From: Tupaia tana
Taxonomy: Eukaryota; Chordata; Mammalia; Scandentia; Tupaiidae
DNA length: 64,000 bases
Direction: 5' to 3'
Assembly (NCBI GenBank): GCA_026018925.1
Contig: JAKSZU010000029.1
Location: 9,027,378 to 9,091,377 of the forward strand
A program made the position numbers and the translations under genes. The notes under the pieces were generated by a model, which saw only the letters and a program-made list of their open reading frames with translations, had not been told where the DNA came from and made no database searches. Below, one piece after another: positions 1-11,500 of the stretch; within the stretch, counting starts at the first letter, position 1; each line of letters starts with the position of its first letter.

Positions 1-1636
1 TATTGGCATAAAAGCAGACATGTGGACCAATGGAAGAGAATAGAGACCCCAGAAATAACCCCCAAAGCTTATGGCCAACTGATCTTTGACAAAGGATGTC
101 AGTCAATCCATTGGGAAAAGGAAAACCTCTTTAGTAAATGGTGCTGGAAAAACTGGGTATCCATCTGCAGAAAGATTGAACTGAACCCCCATCTTTCACC
201 GTTAACAACAGTCAACTCAAAATGGATCAAAGATCTGAACCTAAGACCTCAAACAATAAAACTACTGGTGGAAAATGCTGGGGAAAATCTGGGAGACATT
301 GGAGTAGGCAAAGACTTCTTAGACTCCCAAAGCACAGGCAATAATCCCTAAAATAGACAAGTGGGACTATATTAGATTAAGAAGTTTCTGCACAGCAAAG
401 GACACAGTAGCAAGTGTGAACCGACAACCCTCAGAATGGGAAAATATTTTTGTTAAATATGTCTCAGACAAGGGATTGATAACCAGAAGACATAGGGAAC
501 TCAAGTGCCTTATGTGAAAAAAAAATGATTAACCCAATTAAAAGATGGGGAAATGAGCTGAACAAAAATCTCTCTAAGGAAGACATATGAACAGCCAAAA
601 AGCATAAGAGGAAATGCTCAACATCCCTCATCATGAGGGAGAGATAAAAACCACAATGAGATACCACCTAACTCCTGTCAAAATGGCAAAGATTAAGAAT
701 ATAAAAAGTGATAAATGTTGGCAGGGATGTGGTGAAAAGGGAACCCTCCTACACTGTTGGTGGGAATGTAAACTTGTTCAACCACTGTGGAGAACAATAT
801 GGAGGTTCCTCAAAGATCTACAAATAGAACTACCATTTGATCCAGCAATCCTACTTCTGGGTATCTATCCAAAGACAGGAAAACGCTCAGTCGGAAAAGT
901 GCTTGCACATCAATGTTTATTGCAGCATTATTCACAATTTCCAAGACATGGAACCAATCTAAATGTCCACAAACTGATGAATGGATTGGAAAAGTGTGCT
1001 ATATATACTCTATGGAATACTACTCAGCCATAAAAAAACAAGACCCTGGTATTTGATAGAAAGTGGTCAGATATGGAAGATCTATTGCTGAGTGAAGTAA
1101 GCCAGGCTATGAAAGAAAGATATTGTATGTATCTACTCAATATATACTGACTCTCTGCACTCTGTGGTAGAGAGCAAAAAATTGGAGGACATAAAAGCAG
1201 TGAAGGTACTTAATGAGAATAGGACAATGTGGAATGGGGGAGGTGAAGAGAAGAGGATAGAGAAAGATAGCAAGAGAACAATAGAGAGGCAGGACATTAG
1301 TGAGAAACAGATATGGCTTATTAACTGTAGATAATGACATGTATAGTATTCTCAACTGGATTGGTCTGAGAAGTATTTCATGATGGGCAAAGTCTTTTTA
1401 CAAGCAAAATGAGAAATAATGATTGACTGTTTTTTTAAAAATATAATTAGAATAATAATAATAATGATTGGGGAAAACATAGAAAAGATATTGAATGTTG
1501 AAGTGGGGAGATTAATGTCTCTGTATTGACTGACATGCATGGCATTCCCTTTTGAAAAAGCATTGTAATACACTGTAATGTTATATGTAATCCAAGGTAA
1601 TATAAAGAAGATTATGATGATAATAAAATAAAATTA
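1..1636 (+). mobile_element. L1 LINE 3' fragment (ORF2 C-terminus and 3' UTR)
   Basis: This is the C-terminal third of L1 ORF2 on the + strand, entering from outside the window. Frame pieces at 22-351 and 614-1033 read the usual ORF2 tail, including a cysteine-rich knuckle ([18 protein letters not shown]) near 717-774. The frame is broken several times, so it is a fossil. An A-rich AT tail ends near 1636. The same 3' tail motif (ATATAAAGAAGATTATGATG) recurs at about 27258, which marks a shared subfamily. Confidence 0.9.
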
Positions 1637-1683
1637 AAAAAGAATATTTAAAGGAGAAAAAAAAGAAAGAAAGTCACTCTGGG

Positions 1684-1840
1684 CATGTGAATGTGTATTC
1701 CCCCAATCTGGGAGGACAATAGAGAAGAAGGGATTGCAGCACGGTCATCTCCCCTGGGGTTGATCTCTCTCTTTCCCTCTCTCTGTCTCTCTCCAGTGAG
1801 CCTATGGATGATATGACAAAAACCTTAAAAAATTTTGTTT
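1684..1840 (+). mobile_element. SINE-A fragment, 5'-truncated
   Basis: It matches the 3' half of the dominant SINE (AGAAGGGATTGCAGC, the CT-rich block, then a diverged CCTATAGCAAAAACC-like end). The tRNA-like head is missing. Confidence 0.7.
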
Positions 1841-1910
1841 GCCTCTAGGTTTTCCATCGAATGGTGGCAATAAAGGAGAAGGTAATAACATTTAGAAATC
1901 TTAAATTCGG

Positions 1911-2150
1911 GACCAGCAGATGACATAATGGCTATATCACTATACTCCCAAATGGTTGACAATGGTTTAAATCCAGGATCATGTAACATAACTCACACCA
2001 TCTGGGTGTATGTGTATGCCCAAAATCCTAAGAATAGAGGGGAAGGGATTATGGTATAACCATCCTCCCAGGGGTGATTTCTCACTTTCTGTTTCTGTCA
2101 CTCCCTGTCTCTGCAGTGAGTGCACACACCCTATAGCAAAAATATTTCTA
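1911..2150 (+). mobile_element. SINE-A (tRNA-derived), + orientation
   Basis: It starts at GACCAGCAGATGACATAATGG and ends at CACCCTATAGCAAAAA. It is diverged from the youngest copy at 33596, so it is an older insertion about 180 bp before the OR pseudogene exon. Confidence 0.85.
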
Positions 2151-2333
2151 AAAAGTTTTTAAAAATTAAAGAAGGCAATACTCTTTAAAAAAAAAACAAT
2201 TTACAGAAATAAGAGATGAGACCATTAAACAAGTGCATCATCTCATCGCTATATTTGGTTCAAGCTAAAGCAGACCACATTGTTGGTTAATTTCATATTG
2301 TTTCTACCTCTGTCTTGTAGACATTTCCTTCAC

Positions 2334-3260
2334 ATGGAACAAGAAGAACACACAGGGCTCTCAATATTTCTCCTCCTGGGACTTTCTGAGAAGCCAGAAA
2401 TCCTATAAATTATTTTGGGGCTGTTCCTGTCTTTATAGCTGGTGACCATCTTTGGAAACCTGCTCATTATCCTGGCCATCATCTCAGACTCCCACCTGCA
2501 CAAGTCCATGTACTTCTTTCTCTCCAACCTGTCCTTTATTGACATGTTTCACCTTCACCACTGTCCCAAAGATGCTGGTGAACATTCAGACACAGAGCCA
2601 GGTCATTACCTATGTAGGATGCATCACCCAGATGTACTTTTTCACAGTTGTTGGACGTCTGGACAATTTGCTTCTGACTGTGATTACTTATGACCAATTT
2701 GTGGCTATCTGTCACCCCCTGTACCACATGGTCATGATGAATCCCCAGCTTTGTCTCCAGTTACTTCTTTTGACCTGGCCGGTCAGTGTGCTGAGACCTC
2801 TTCCAGAGAGTTCAACCACATTGAGACTCTCTTACTGTACAGTCATTGAAATCCTACACTATTTCTCTGAACTCCTTGAGGTCCTTAAGCTCACCTGCTC
2901 TGACACCCTGATCAATAATGTTGCGTTTTATATTGTAATGGGTGTCATGGGTTTTTTACCTCTTACTGAAACCCTTTTTTCTTATTCTCAAATTGTTTCT
3001 TCTGTCCTGAATATCTCAACAACAGGAGGGAAGTATAAAGCATTTCCACCTGTGGATCTCATCTCTCCATGGTATCCTTGTTCTATGGAACCTGCATGGG
3101 GATTTAATCTCAGCTCCACATGGACACAGGGTTCCAGGACAGGGACATTACCCTTGGTCCTGTACACTGTGGTCACGCCCATGTTGAACTGCTTTATTTA
3201 GAGCCTAAGAAACAGGGACAAGAAGAGGGCTCTGAGAAAGCTTCTCTACTGTATGTCATC
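2334..3260 (+). pseudogene. Olfactory receptor family 7 pseudogene
   Basis: The block aligns along its whole length with the OR7A-like genes at 16547 and 56308. Recognisable parts are the FLLLGLSE N-terminus, GNLLIILA (TM1), [10 protein letters not shown] (TM2), a decayed [15 protein letters not shown] (here [14 protein letters not shown]) and [12 protein letters not shown] (TM7). Lesions seen are a TAA at codon 25 (2406-2408), a TAG at 2436-2438, a 2-bp deletion near 2545 that shifts frame after the FID of TM2, scrambled sequence around the KAFSTC motif near 3045-3130, and a TAG replacing Tyr in TM7 at 3199-3201. A splice acceptor (TCTTGTAG) still ends at 2320, 13 nt before the ATG. The locus is dead; the longest open piece (2452-3201) starts inside TM1 and is not a gene. 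Confidence 0.95.
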
Positions 3261-3317
3261 TCTGAGTGATGGCTGCAGGAACCCTGTACCTGGACATGTG
3301 TCATCAAGGGCAATGGA

Positions 3318-3585
3318 AGGGCCACCAGCTGGCATAGTGGTTACATATTTGGACTCTCATAGGGTTTATTGTGGTTCAAGTCCCAGATCCAGCAGCTTGG
3401 AACTCATGCTGAGCAAGTGTGCACACATGCCCAAACTCCTGAGATGAGAATAGAGGAGAGGGATTGCAGCATAGCCATCTACCCAGAGAATGATTTCTTG
3501 CTTTCTGTCTCTCTGTCTCTCTGGTGACTGCATGTGTCCTACAGCAACAACCTCTCTCTCAGCAAAAAAAAAAAAAAAAAAAAAG
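3318..3585 (+). mobile_element. SINE-A, + orientation, with A-tail
   Basis: It has the tRNA-like head (CACCAGCTGGCATAGTGGTT), a box-B-like GGTTCAAGTCC, the CT-rich block, and an A-run at 3564-3583. Confidence 0.85.
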
Positions 3586-4060
3586 GAAATGGAAATGGAA
3601 ATGAGTATTCAATAGAGTGGACATTGAGGCTTTGCTTATGATACTTATAGGCAATTATCAAATATCCTTTTATAAAGAACATCTTTATATCTTTTGATTA
3701 AACATCTTAATTTTCCATCATGTATATCAGAAGGTCTATGCACCAACTGACTCTTTCTGTCACCTTTTTGACTACATGTGCCAGCCTCACTTCGTCTATC
3801 TGATTGCACCTTTCAAACTTGTTAACAGACATCTGATATATTCATATTGGCTAATAGGTTCTCATTTCGCTCAATGTGCTCATCCCATACCAATGTATTC
3901 ATCCCACACCAATATACTCACACCTCCCCAATATGTTTATCTCACATCAATGTGCTGATCCCGTACCATTATATTCAAAGGTTATAGGCACTCAACAACA
4001 ATCTAAGATTACAAACCACCTGATTTGTATCTCTATTAGATACTGTTTGTGTTCCACCCA
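3586..4060. other. Intergenic AT-rich sequence
   Basis: I recognise no gene or repeat family here. A short diffuse tandem repetition of a CTCATCCCATACCAAT-like phrase occurs at about 3880-3975. Confidence 0.4.
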
Positions 4061-4067
4061 TTCTTCT

Positions 4068-4203
4068 TTTCTCCTTCTCCTTCTCCTTCTCCTTCTCCTT
4101 CTCCTTCTCCTTCTCCTTCTCCTTCTCCTCCTCCTCTTCTTCTTCTTCTTCTTTTTTTCTTCTTCTTTTTCTTCTTCTTCTCCTTCTTTTTCTTCTTCTT
4201 CTT
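4068..4203. repeat. Polypyrimidine microsatellite (TTCTCC)n/(TTC)n
   Basis: TTCTCC hexamers run at about 4068-4128, then imperfect CTT/TTC triplets continue to 4203. The strand asymmetry is complete (C/T only), so it could form triplex DNA. The poly-leucine frame across it is an artefact. Confidence 0.95.
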
Positions 4204-4414
4204 ACCTTAGGGAGAATTTTTTAGAGAAAGTGAGAAATCACCCCATCTGGGGGATGGCCACACTGTAATCCCTTCTCCTCCATTCTCCTTTTGGGATTTT
4301 GGGCATGTGCACACATGCACCTGACATAAGTTTTAAGCACTGTATCTGGAACTTGAACCCTAGTTGACTACATGGGATTCCAGTGATGTAGCCATCATGC
4401 CATTTGCTGGTCCT
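4204..4414 (-). mobile_element. SINE-A, minus orientation
   Basis: The reversed body (GAGAAATCACCCC, then the CTTCTCCTCCATTCTCC block) runs to the reversed head ATTTGCTGGTCC at 4403-4414. The 3' end abuts the microsatellite. Confidence 0.8.
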
Positions 4415-4714
4415 CTACCCATATTTCTTAACTTCTATGACTTCTAAACTTTTACAGATTAATATACAATGGCCAGTTCCTGGTTCCCTTTGAAAGCTTT
4501 AATAAACAGAGGCTCCTTGCATGCTTATCTGTAAGTCGTGGTGAAATATTACTCCCCAGGACTTCTATGAATTCATGGCAATCTACACTTGACCTTTAGT
4601 ATCACAGTTGACATATTGTCTACTTGGATGCTTGCTCTGCAGCCCTGCCATGCTCTGACCAAGAAAAGCTATTTCTCACAAATCCAGCCCCTTTTGGAAG
4701 ACATCTGACACCCG

Positions 4715-4882
4715 TCCATTGGCATTTATGCTAGATAGTTCTCTGTGGTGGATGTTGTCCTGTTCATTCTGGGATGTTGAGCAGCATTTTGGCTTCAACC
4801 CACTAGATACCAGGGACACCTCCTCAGTTGTAACAACCAAAAGACATCTCCATACATTACTGAGTGTCTGCTGGATGCACAC
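4715..4882 (-). mobile_element. MER5A-like DNA transposon fossil (hAT-Charlie)
   Basis: The sequence reads as diverged reverse-complement MER5A: GTTGTCCTGTTCATTCTGGG, then GCAGCATTTTGGCTTCAACC, then CTCAGTTGTAACAACCAAAA. A paralogous copy is at 21585-21752, so the insertion predates the duplication. Confidence 0.8.
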
Positions 4883-4964
4883 TTATCCTTGTTGATAACC
4901 ACTGGCACAGAGCATGAGATCCAAAAACATCTCGATGAAATCTGAATCAAAGCTAACCATTATT

Positions 4965-5090
4965 TGGTTCATACCTTGGGCAGGTCACTTAGCCCTTCTG
5001 AGCCCCATTTCTGCAGATGCAGAATAAGTTTCTACTAGTATGATCTCATGTAATGTTCATATATAAAAATTAAATGATGCAATCCATGCA
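4965..5090. mobile_element. MIR-like SINE fossil
   Basis: The phrase CTTGGGCAGGTCACTTAGCC followed by CTTCTGAGCCCCATTTCTGC is the MIR core signature. Paralogous copies lie at about 21815 and 63140. Confidence 0.7.
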
Positions 5091-5099
5091 ATATTCAAA

Positions 5100-5420
5100 T
5101 ATCAGACCATAGTGCATAAGAAGTCTAAAGAAAAATGTCTTCATCTGAGAATATTATACCCAGCAAGACTATTCTTCATATGTGAAGGAGAAGAAAAAAC
5201 ATTTCTAGATTAAACAAATGCAGAAAGAATTCTCTAAAATAAGTCAGTTCTTCAGAAAATAGTTAAGGGAACACTATGCCTGGAAAACTAAAATAGATAA
5301 ATAGAAGCAAGAGAACACAAAACCAAGAATAAAAAGAGAACTAAATGACAGATTTAATTCTCCAAATAAAAGACAGAGATTAGCTAAATAGAATAAAAAA
5401 AATAAGTACCCTCTATATGT
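5100..5420 (+). mobile_element. Old L1-like fragment
   Basis: AT-rich sequence with phrases typical of old mammalian L1 (TTATACCCAGCAAGACTATT, then GAAGGAGAAGAAAAAACATT). No coding frame survives. The class is from recollection of family phrases, so confidence is moderate. Confidence 0.5.
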
Positions 5421-5491
5421 TGATTATTAGATATAATTACATTTCTTATGATTATCAAAGTTTTTAAAATTAAGTTGTAAATGAAAGCACT

Positions 5492-5742
5492 TTTCCTCCA
5501 GGTTTTTGTCATAGGCATGTACACTCAACAGAGAGAGACAGTAAAAGGGAAAGAGAGAACTAAATCCCCTGGGGTGGAAGGTGGCCATGTCACAATCCCT
5601 TCTCCTCCATTCTCCTCTTGACATTTTGGACATGCACGCACACACACCTGATGTGATTTTCAAGCAACCGGGTCCAGAACTTGAACTGTGGTTGGACATG
5701 TGTGAGTTTCAGTGCCTTAACTGTTATGGCAACTACTGGTCC
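5492..5742 (-). mobile_element. SINE-A, minus orientation
   Basis: It runs from CTCCAGGTTTTTGTCATAGG (tail side) to GGCAACTACTGGTCC (head side). Confidence 0.85.
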
Positions 5743-5815
5743 TATAAATGGCAGCTCCTAATTTCTGTTGCAAGTTTGAAATTTCTTTTCTTTTTTTCTT
5801 TCTTCTTTTTTTCTC

Positions 5816-6060
5816 TTTTTAAGATATTTTTCCTATAAGGTATGTGCAGTCACCAGAGAGAGAGACAGAAGTGAGAACTCACCCCACAGGGGGTTGGCCA
5901 CACCAGAGTGCCTTCTCCTCCATTCTACTCTCAGGACCTTGGGCACACACACACACACACATTTGACCGGCATGAGTTTTAAGCTGCCAAGACCAGGACT
6001 CAAACCACAGTAGATCATATGGGAGTTCAAAGATATAACCATTACACCATCTGCTGGTCC
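5816..6060 (-). mobile_element. SINE-A, minus orientation
   Basis: It runs from the T-rich TTTTTCCTATAAGGTATGTG to CACCATCTGCTGGTCCC. It contains a short (CA)n at about 5944-5960. Confidence 0.85.
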
Positions 6061-6692
6061 CAAGTTTGAAATTTCTATGTGTCTTATCAAAAGCATCTGA
6101 AGCTAAGGATTGTGGTAGCTGTCCAAGATTTCATAGCATAACACAGTTCCCTCCCTTGATGACGAAAAAACAGCAACTTTCTAGAGATATCAAATATGCA
6201 TTCTCACCTCAATTCTATGCTTTACAATTCCAAGAGACCTAGTCAGATATCTCAGACTTGGAAACAGTTTAATCTGGAATTGTGCTAAAGTGCTAAGGAG
6301 GAGAAAGGTGAGTTCAAGGAGAAAAAAATAATGACAGTGTTCACTTGACTTCTAACTTGATCTCTTGGGAAAAGAGAGTGGTCAGGGAAATATTTCTTTC
6401 TGCCCAGCCCAGTGTCGCACAGGGATATCAGGTGTCCAAGAGCTGGAGTCACAAAGAATAAGGTGCCAAATGAGCTAGGATTGGGAGTGGTAAATATCTC
6501 CTCTGCTATTGTCCTTGAGCAGTACAAGATATGGCTGACTTTTCTTTTGCAGTCCTAAATTTAGCCATAAAAACCATGCTTTATTCCTTTTTGCTTCCTT
6601 ATCCGAGGGCAGAGCTTTAGTCTTTATGATCACCCATCCAGGGAGGAATTCAGACTCCCACATGGACACTGCCTTTCAGCAATTTCAGCCAG
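6061..6692 (+). other. Candidate 5' non-coding exon region of the unit A OR7 gene
   Basis: This SINE-free block is conserved in units B (about 25346-25947), C (about 52741-53380) and D (about 63720-64000). It ends at a strong splice donor, CAG|GTGAGTCTG, with the GT at 6693-6694. The same donor position is kept in B (GT at 25948) and C (AAG|GTAAGTC, GT at 53381). Each OR7 coding exon has a matching acceptor just before its ATG. OR genes usually have one or more 5' non-coding exons, so this is the likely upstream exon, or its 3' end plus promoter. The transcription start is not visible. Confidence 0.55.
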
Positions 6693-7319
6693 GTGAGTCT
6701 GAGAGCCCAGCAGGTATGGCAGTAAAGGTTCACAGAGAATGGAATTTGAGAATGTTCATCTTAGGTCACCGTGAGCCCTAACCATCATAGCCCAAAGCCA
6801 CAAGATCACTGTGATTTCTTGCTTGCTTGATTAATTAATTTGTAGTCAATTTATTTAATATGTTTAAAAACAAGTCTGTTAGATCCAGCAGTGCAAGAGA
6901 GAATTAAATGATGGGAATGGAAATCCAGTTAGAGAAGACCAAAGAAGGAACAGGAGGGGTAAAGGGTCTTAATAAACTTAGGACATTTCCATAGAAATTT
7001 GCCATAAATGGGTAGAAAAATCAAGTATTTCCTTTGGAGAGATGTGCACTGAAGAATGGCTACTTTATTTGCTTTTTAAGATGGGATGTATTTGGGCATG
7101 TTTCTATATTCATCACAAAGGTCAAACCAATTGATGGTTTACAAATATTACCTTGCAACAGCAGCTCACATGACATATATTTTGCAGTATCTTCCCTCGA
7201 GTTGGGTAGTCACAAGAAAAAAAAATCAGTTTTCTTTGCTAGGACACTGGGGAAAACTAAAGAGCTTTATACATCAATTATTTTATTACTGTTGAGACTG
7301 AAAACATTTTGTAGTTTGT
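6693..7319. other. Intronic/intergenic sequence conserved between units A and B
   Basis: No gene seen. Unit B carries the same sequence at about 26000-26950, including GATGGGATGTATTTGGGCAT at 7080 and 26709. It leads directly to the L1 insertion point. Confidence 0.7.
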
Positions 7320-7332
7320 TAGCCTTTTCTTT
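7320..7332. repeat. L1 target-site duplication, 3' side of the element
   Basis: TAGCCTTTTCTTT is repeated exactly at 13638-13650. The paralogous empty site in unit B reads TAGTCTTTTCTTT at 26948-26960. Confidence 0.95.
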
Positions 7333-7597
7333 TTTTTTTTTATTTATTTATTTTTGTATATACTTTCAATCATATTGTTTGGCTTACAATGAGACCATTT
7401 CGATATGTGAACATTTCTCCCCAGACCCGTTGATCGAAATATCTTCAACAGATAACACCACACCTCCCCATCCCGTCAATGCTCTTCCTCTGTATCCCTT
7501 CTCCAAATATCTTTCGTTGGGCCCCACTCCTCCACATACACCTCATCTGACATTCACACCCATCTCTTGTGTTTGTTCAACTGTTAGTCAATCAGTT

Positions 7598-10500
7598 TCA
7601 GACATAAAAAGCAGACAAACGGTATATGTTAAGTGGGGACATACAATGTCTCTCCTTCATAGTCTGGCTTGCCTCACTCAGCAGTACATCTTCCATATTC
7701 TTCCACTTTCTGTCAAAAGCCAGGGCTCTGTTGGTTTTTATGGCTGAGTAGTATTCCATAGAGTATATGTGCCACAGTTTTTCAATCCATTCCTCCATAC
7801 GGGGACATCTGGGTTGGTTCCAAGACTTAGCAATTGTGAATAGTGCCGCAATAAACATCGATGTGCAAGCACTTTTCCAATGAAGAATTCTTCTGTCCTT
7901 TGGGTAGATACCGAGGAGTGGGATCTCTGGATCATATGGCAGATCTATCTGTAGATTTTTGAGGAATCTCCAAATTATTCTCCACAGTGGCTGGACCAAT
8001 CTACATTCCCACCAGCAATGTAAAAGAGTTCCCCTTTCACCACACCCCCGCCAACACTTATCATTTTTTGTTTTTTTAATATTAGACAATCTGACTGGGG
8101 TTAGGTGGTACCTCATTGTTGTTTTTATCTGCATTTCCCTTACGATGAGGGAGGTTGAACATTTTTTCATATGCCTTTTGGCCATTCGTATGTCATCTTT
8201 AGAGAGTGTTTTCTTCATCTCCTTCTCCCATCTTTTAATAGGGTTGCTCATCTTTTTTCCAAACACCTTTTTTAGTTCCTTGTGTATTCTGGTTATCAGT
8301 CCCTTATCTGATGCAACATTTACAAAAATATTTTCCCATTCTGAGGGCTGTCGATTCACACTAACTACTGTGTCTTTGGCCATGCAGAAACTTCTTAGTC
8401 TGATGTAATCCCACTTGTCTATTTTGTGGACGATGGACTCTGCTTTGAGGGTCTTCTTTAGGAAGTCTTTCCCTACACCAATGTCTCCCAGAGTTTCCCC
8501 AGCATTCTCCAGGAGCAGCTTTATAGTTTGAGGTCTTAGATTTAGATCCTTGATCCACCTTGACTTGATTCTTGTCAAAGGAGAGAGGTAGGGGTTCAGA
8601 TTCATCTTTCTGCAAGTGGAAGTCCAGTCTCTCCAGCACCACTTGCTGAAGAGGCTTTCATTTTCCCACTGGATTGACTGGTACCCCTTGTCAAAGATCA
8701 GTTGACTGTATGTTTGGGCACTTATTTCTGGGGACTCTATTCTGTTCCATTGGTCCACATGTCTGTTTCTGTGCCAATACCATGCTGTCTTTATTACCAC
8801 AGCTTTGTAATACATTTTTGGATTGGGGATTGAGATGCCACCCACTCCATTCTTCTTGTGTAGAAGTGCTTTGGCAATACGGGGTCTTTTATGATTCCAG
8901 ACAAATTTTAAGATTGTCTTTTCTAGATCTGTGAAGAATGTGTCTGGTACTTTGATTGGCATTGCATTAAATAGGTAGATTAATTTGGGTAGAATTGCCA
9001 TTTTGATTATATTAACTCTTCCAATCCATGAACATGGGATGTCCTTCCATTTTTTTGTGTCATTTTCAATTTCTTTTTTTACCTTCTCATAGTTTTCCTT
9101 GTGGAGGTCTTTAACTTCTTTGGTTAGATTTATTCCTAAATATCTTATACTTTTAGTGGCTATGGTAAACGGAATAAGTTTTTTCAGTTCTATCTCAGTC
9201 TGCCTGTTATTCGTATATAGAAATGCTATCGATTTCTGTATATTGATTTTATATCCTGCAACTTTACTGAATTCATGTATTACTTCCAGTAGTTTTTCCA
9301 TGGAGACCATTGGGTCTTCTATGTATACAATCATGTCATCTGCAAATAGAGAGAGTTTCACCTCTTCTTTTCCTATTCGAATGCCCTTTATTTTTTCCTC
9401 TTTTCTGATTGCGTTGGCGAGGACTTCCAGAACTATGTTGAAAAGGAGAGGAGAAAGTGGGCATCCTTGTCTTGTTCCTGTGTTTAGTGGGAAAGCTTTC
9501 AGCTTTTCTCCATTCAGGATGATGTTCGCTATGGGTTTTTCATAGATGGCTTTTATTGTATTGAGAAATGGCTCTTCTATGCCGATTTTGCTAAGAGTCT
9601 TGATCATGAAGGGATGTTGTATCTTATCAAATGCTTTTTCTGCATCAATCGATATGACCATATGGTTTTTGTCTTTCTTCCTATTAATATGGTGTATTAT
9701 GTTTATGGTTTTGCGTATGTTGAACCAACCTTGCATTCCTGGAATAAAGCCTACCTGATCATGGTGTATGATCTTCTGTATAAGTTGTTGAATACGATTT
9801 GCTAGTATCTTGTTGAGAATCTTTGAGTCTATGTTCATCAGAGATATTGGTCTATAGTTTTCCTTCCTTGTCCTGTCCTTATCTGTTTTGAGGATGAGGG
9901 TGACAGAGGCTTCATAGAATGAATTAGGGAGAGATTCACCCTTTTGGATCTTTAGAAATAATTTGAGCAGAATGGGAGTTAACTCTTCTTTGAAAGTTTT
10001 GTAGAATTCAGAGGTGAATCCATCGGGGCCAGGGCTTTTCTTTGTTGGGAGGTTACTTATTACTGATTCAATTTCCTGGCTTGTTATGGGCCTATTCAGA
10101 CTTTCTATTTCTTCCTGGCTCATTCTTGGTAGATTATATTTGTCCAGGAATTTGTCCATCTCATCCAGATTATCTTGTTTCTTAGCGTATAGATGTTCAA
10201 AGTATCCTCTAATGATGTTTTGAATTTCTACTATGTCTGTTGTTATGTTACCAGCCTCATTGCAGATTTGATTCACCTGGTTCCTTTCTTTCTTCTTCTT
10301 AATAAGTCTCACTAGTGGGGTATCAATTTTGTTTATCCTTTCAAAGAACCAGCTTTTGCTTTCACTTACTTTCTGTATAGTACGTTTATTTTCTATTTCA
10401 TTTATTTCTGCTCGGATCTTTATTATTTCCTTTCTCCTGTAATTTTTTGGATTTTTTTGCTGTTGCTTTTCCAATTCTCTAAGGCTTGATGTTAGGTGAT

Positions 10501-11456
10501 CCATTAGCCTTTTCTCTGTCTTCCTCTTATGTGCACTAATTGCTATGAACTTCCCTCTTATGACTGCTTTGGCAGTGTCCCAAAGATTATGGAAACTTGT
10601 ATCTTCATTGTCATTGGCTTCCATGAATCTTTTGATTTCGGACTTTATTTCTTCGGTAATAGTGGAGTCATTCAGGAGTAGGTTATTTAGTTTCCATGTT
10701 TTTAGGTATTTTTGAGGATTTCTCTTGAAATTAAACTCGAGTTTAATTCCATTATGGTCAGAGAAGATGCTGGAAATAGTTTCTATGCCTCTGAATCTGC
10801 AGAGGCTTGCTTTGTGTCCTATGATGTGGTCAATCTTCGAGAAAGTTCCATGTCGGGGTGAGAAAAAACTATATCTTGTGGTTTTTTGGGTGGAAAGTTC
10901 TATAGATGTCTGTTAAGTCCAATTGATTTATGGTATCATTTAGATCCTTGATCTCTCTACCTATTTTTTGCCTAGATGATCCGTCCAGAGGAGATAATGT
11001 GGTGTTGAGATCTCCAACAATTAGTGTGTTGCAGTCTATCTCCCCTTTCAGATCTAACAATCTTTCCCTCACATATTTGGGTGCTCCTGTGTTAGGAGCA
11101 TAGATATTAATAAGCGTTATATCTTCTCGATCTATAGAGCCTTTTACTATGATGTAGTGCCCTTCTTTGTCTCTTCGGACACTTTTTGTTTTAAAGCCTA
11201 TTTTGTCAGAAATTACTATCGCAACTCCAGCTCTTTTTTGGTTCCCAACTGCATGGAAAACCTTTTTCCAACCCTTCACTTTCAGTCTATGTATGTCTTT
11301 TTCCATGAGGTGGGTTTCTTGTAGGCAACAGATAGAGGGTTTCTGTTTTTTTATCCATTCAGCCAGTCTGTGTCTCTTGATTGGAGAATTTAACCCATTA
11401 ACATTCAATGTTATTATTGATGTTACAGGATCTGTACCGACATTTAAGTTAGCCAT
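7598..11456 (-). pseudogene. L1 ORF2 (endonuclease-reverse transcriptase), one frameshift
   Basis: ORF2p nicks target DNA and reverse-transcribes L1 RNA. The ATG at 11456 opens an apurinic-type endonuclease domain of 195 codons (LNVNGLNSPIKRHRL near the N-terminus, then CCLQETHL with the catalytic Glu). A run of six A on the coding strand (T run at 10882-10887) shifts the frame, and the first frame stops at 10869. The other frame then stays open to 7598, with the fingers/palm region, [12 protein letters not shown], the catalytic FADD at 9346-9335, and the C-terminal cysteine knuckle ([18 protein letters not shown]). Total span is about 1286 codons, normal for mammalian L1. The downstream 1008-codon piece has no natural start of its own. 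Confidence 0.95.
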
Positions 11457-11500
11457 TGTCTTAGTTGCCTGTTATTTCTTTGTTTCTGGCTGTTGCGTCT

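Noticed and set aside
2452-3201. A 249-residue truncated but functional OR
   Set aside because: It starts inside TM1 after stops and a frameshift, is scrambled at TM6, and has a stop in TM7.
3876-4268. 130-residue frame rich in poly-leucine and phenylalanine
   Set aside because: It is a translation of the TTCTCC/CTT microsatellite with SINE flanks.
7034-7747. 237-residue + strand frame
   Set aside because: It crosses from unit sequence through the L1 tail and target duplication into antisense L1, with no domain and no splice context.
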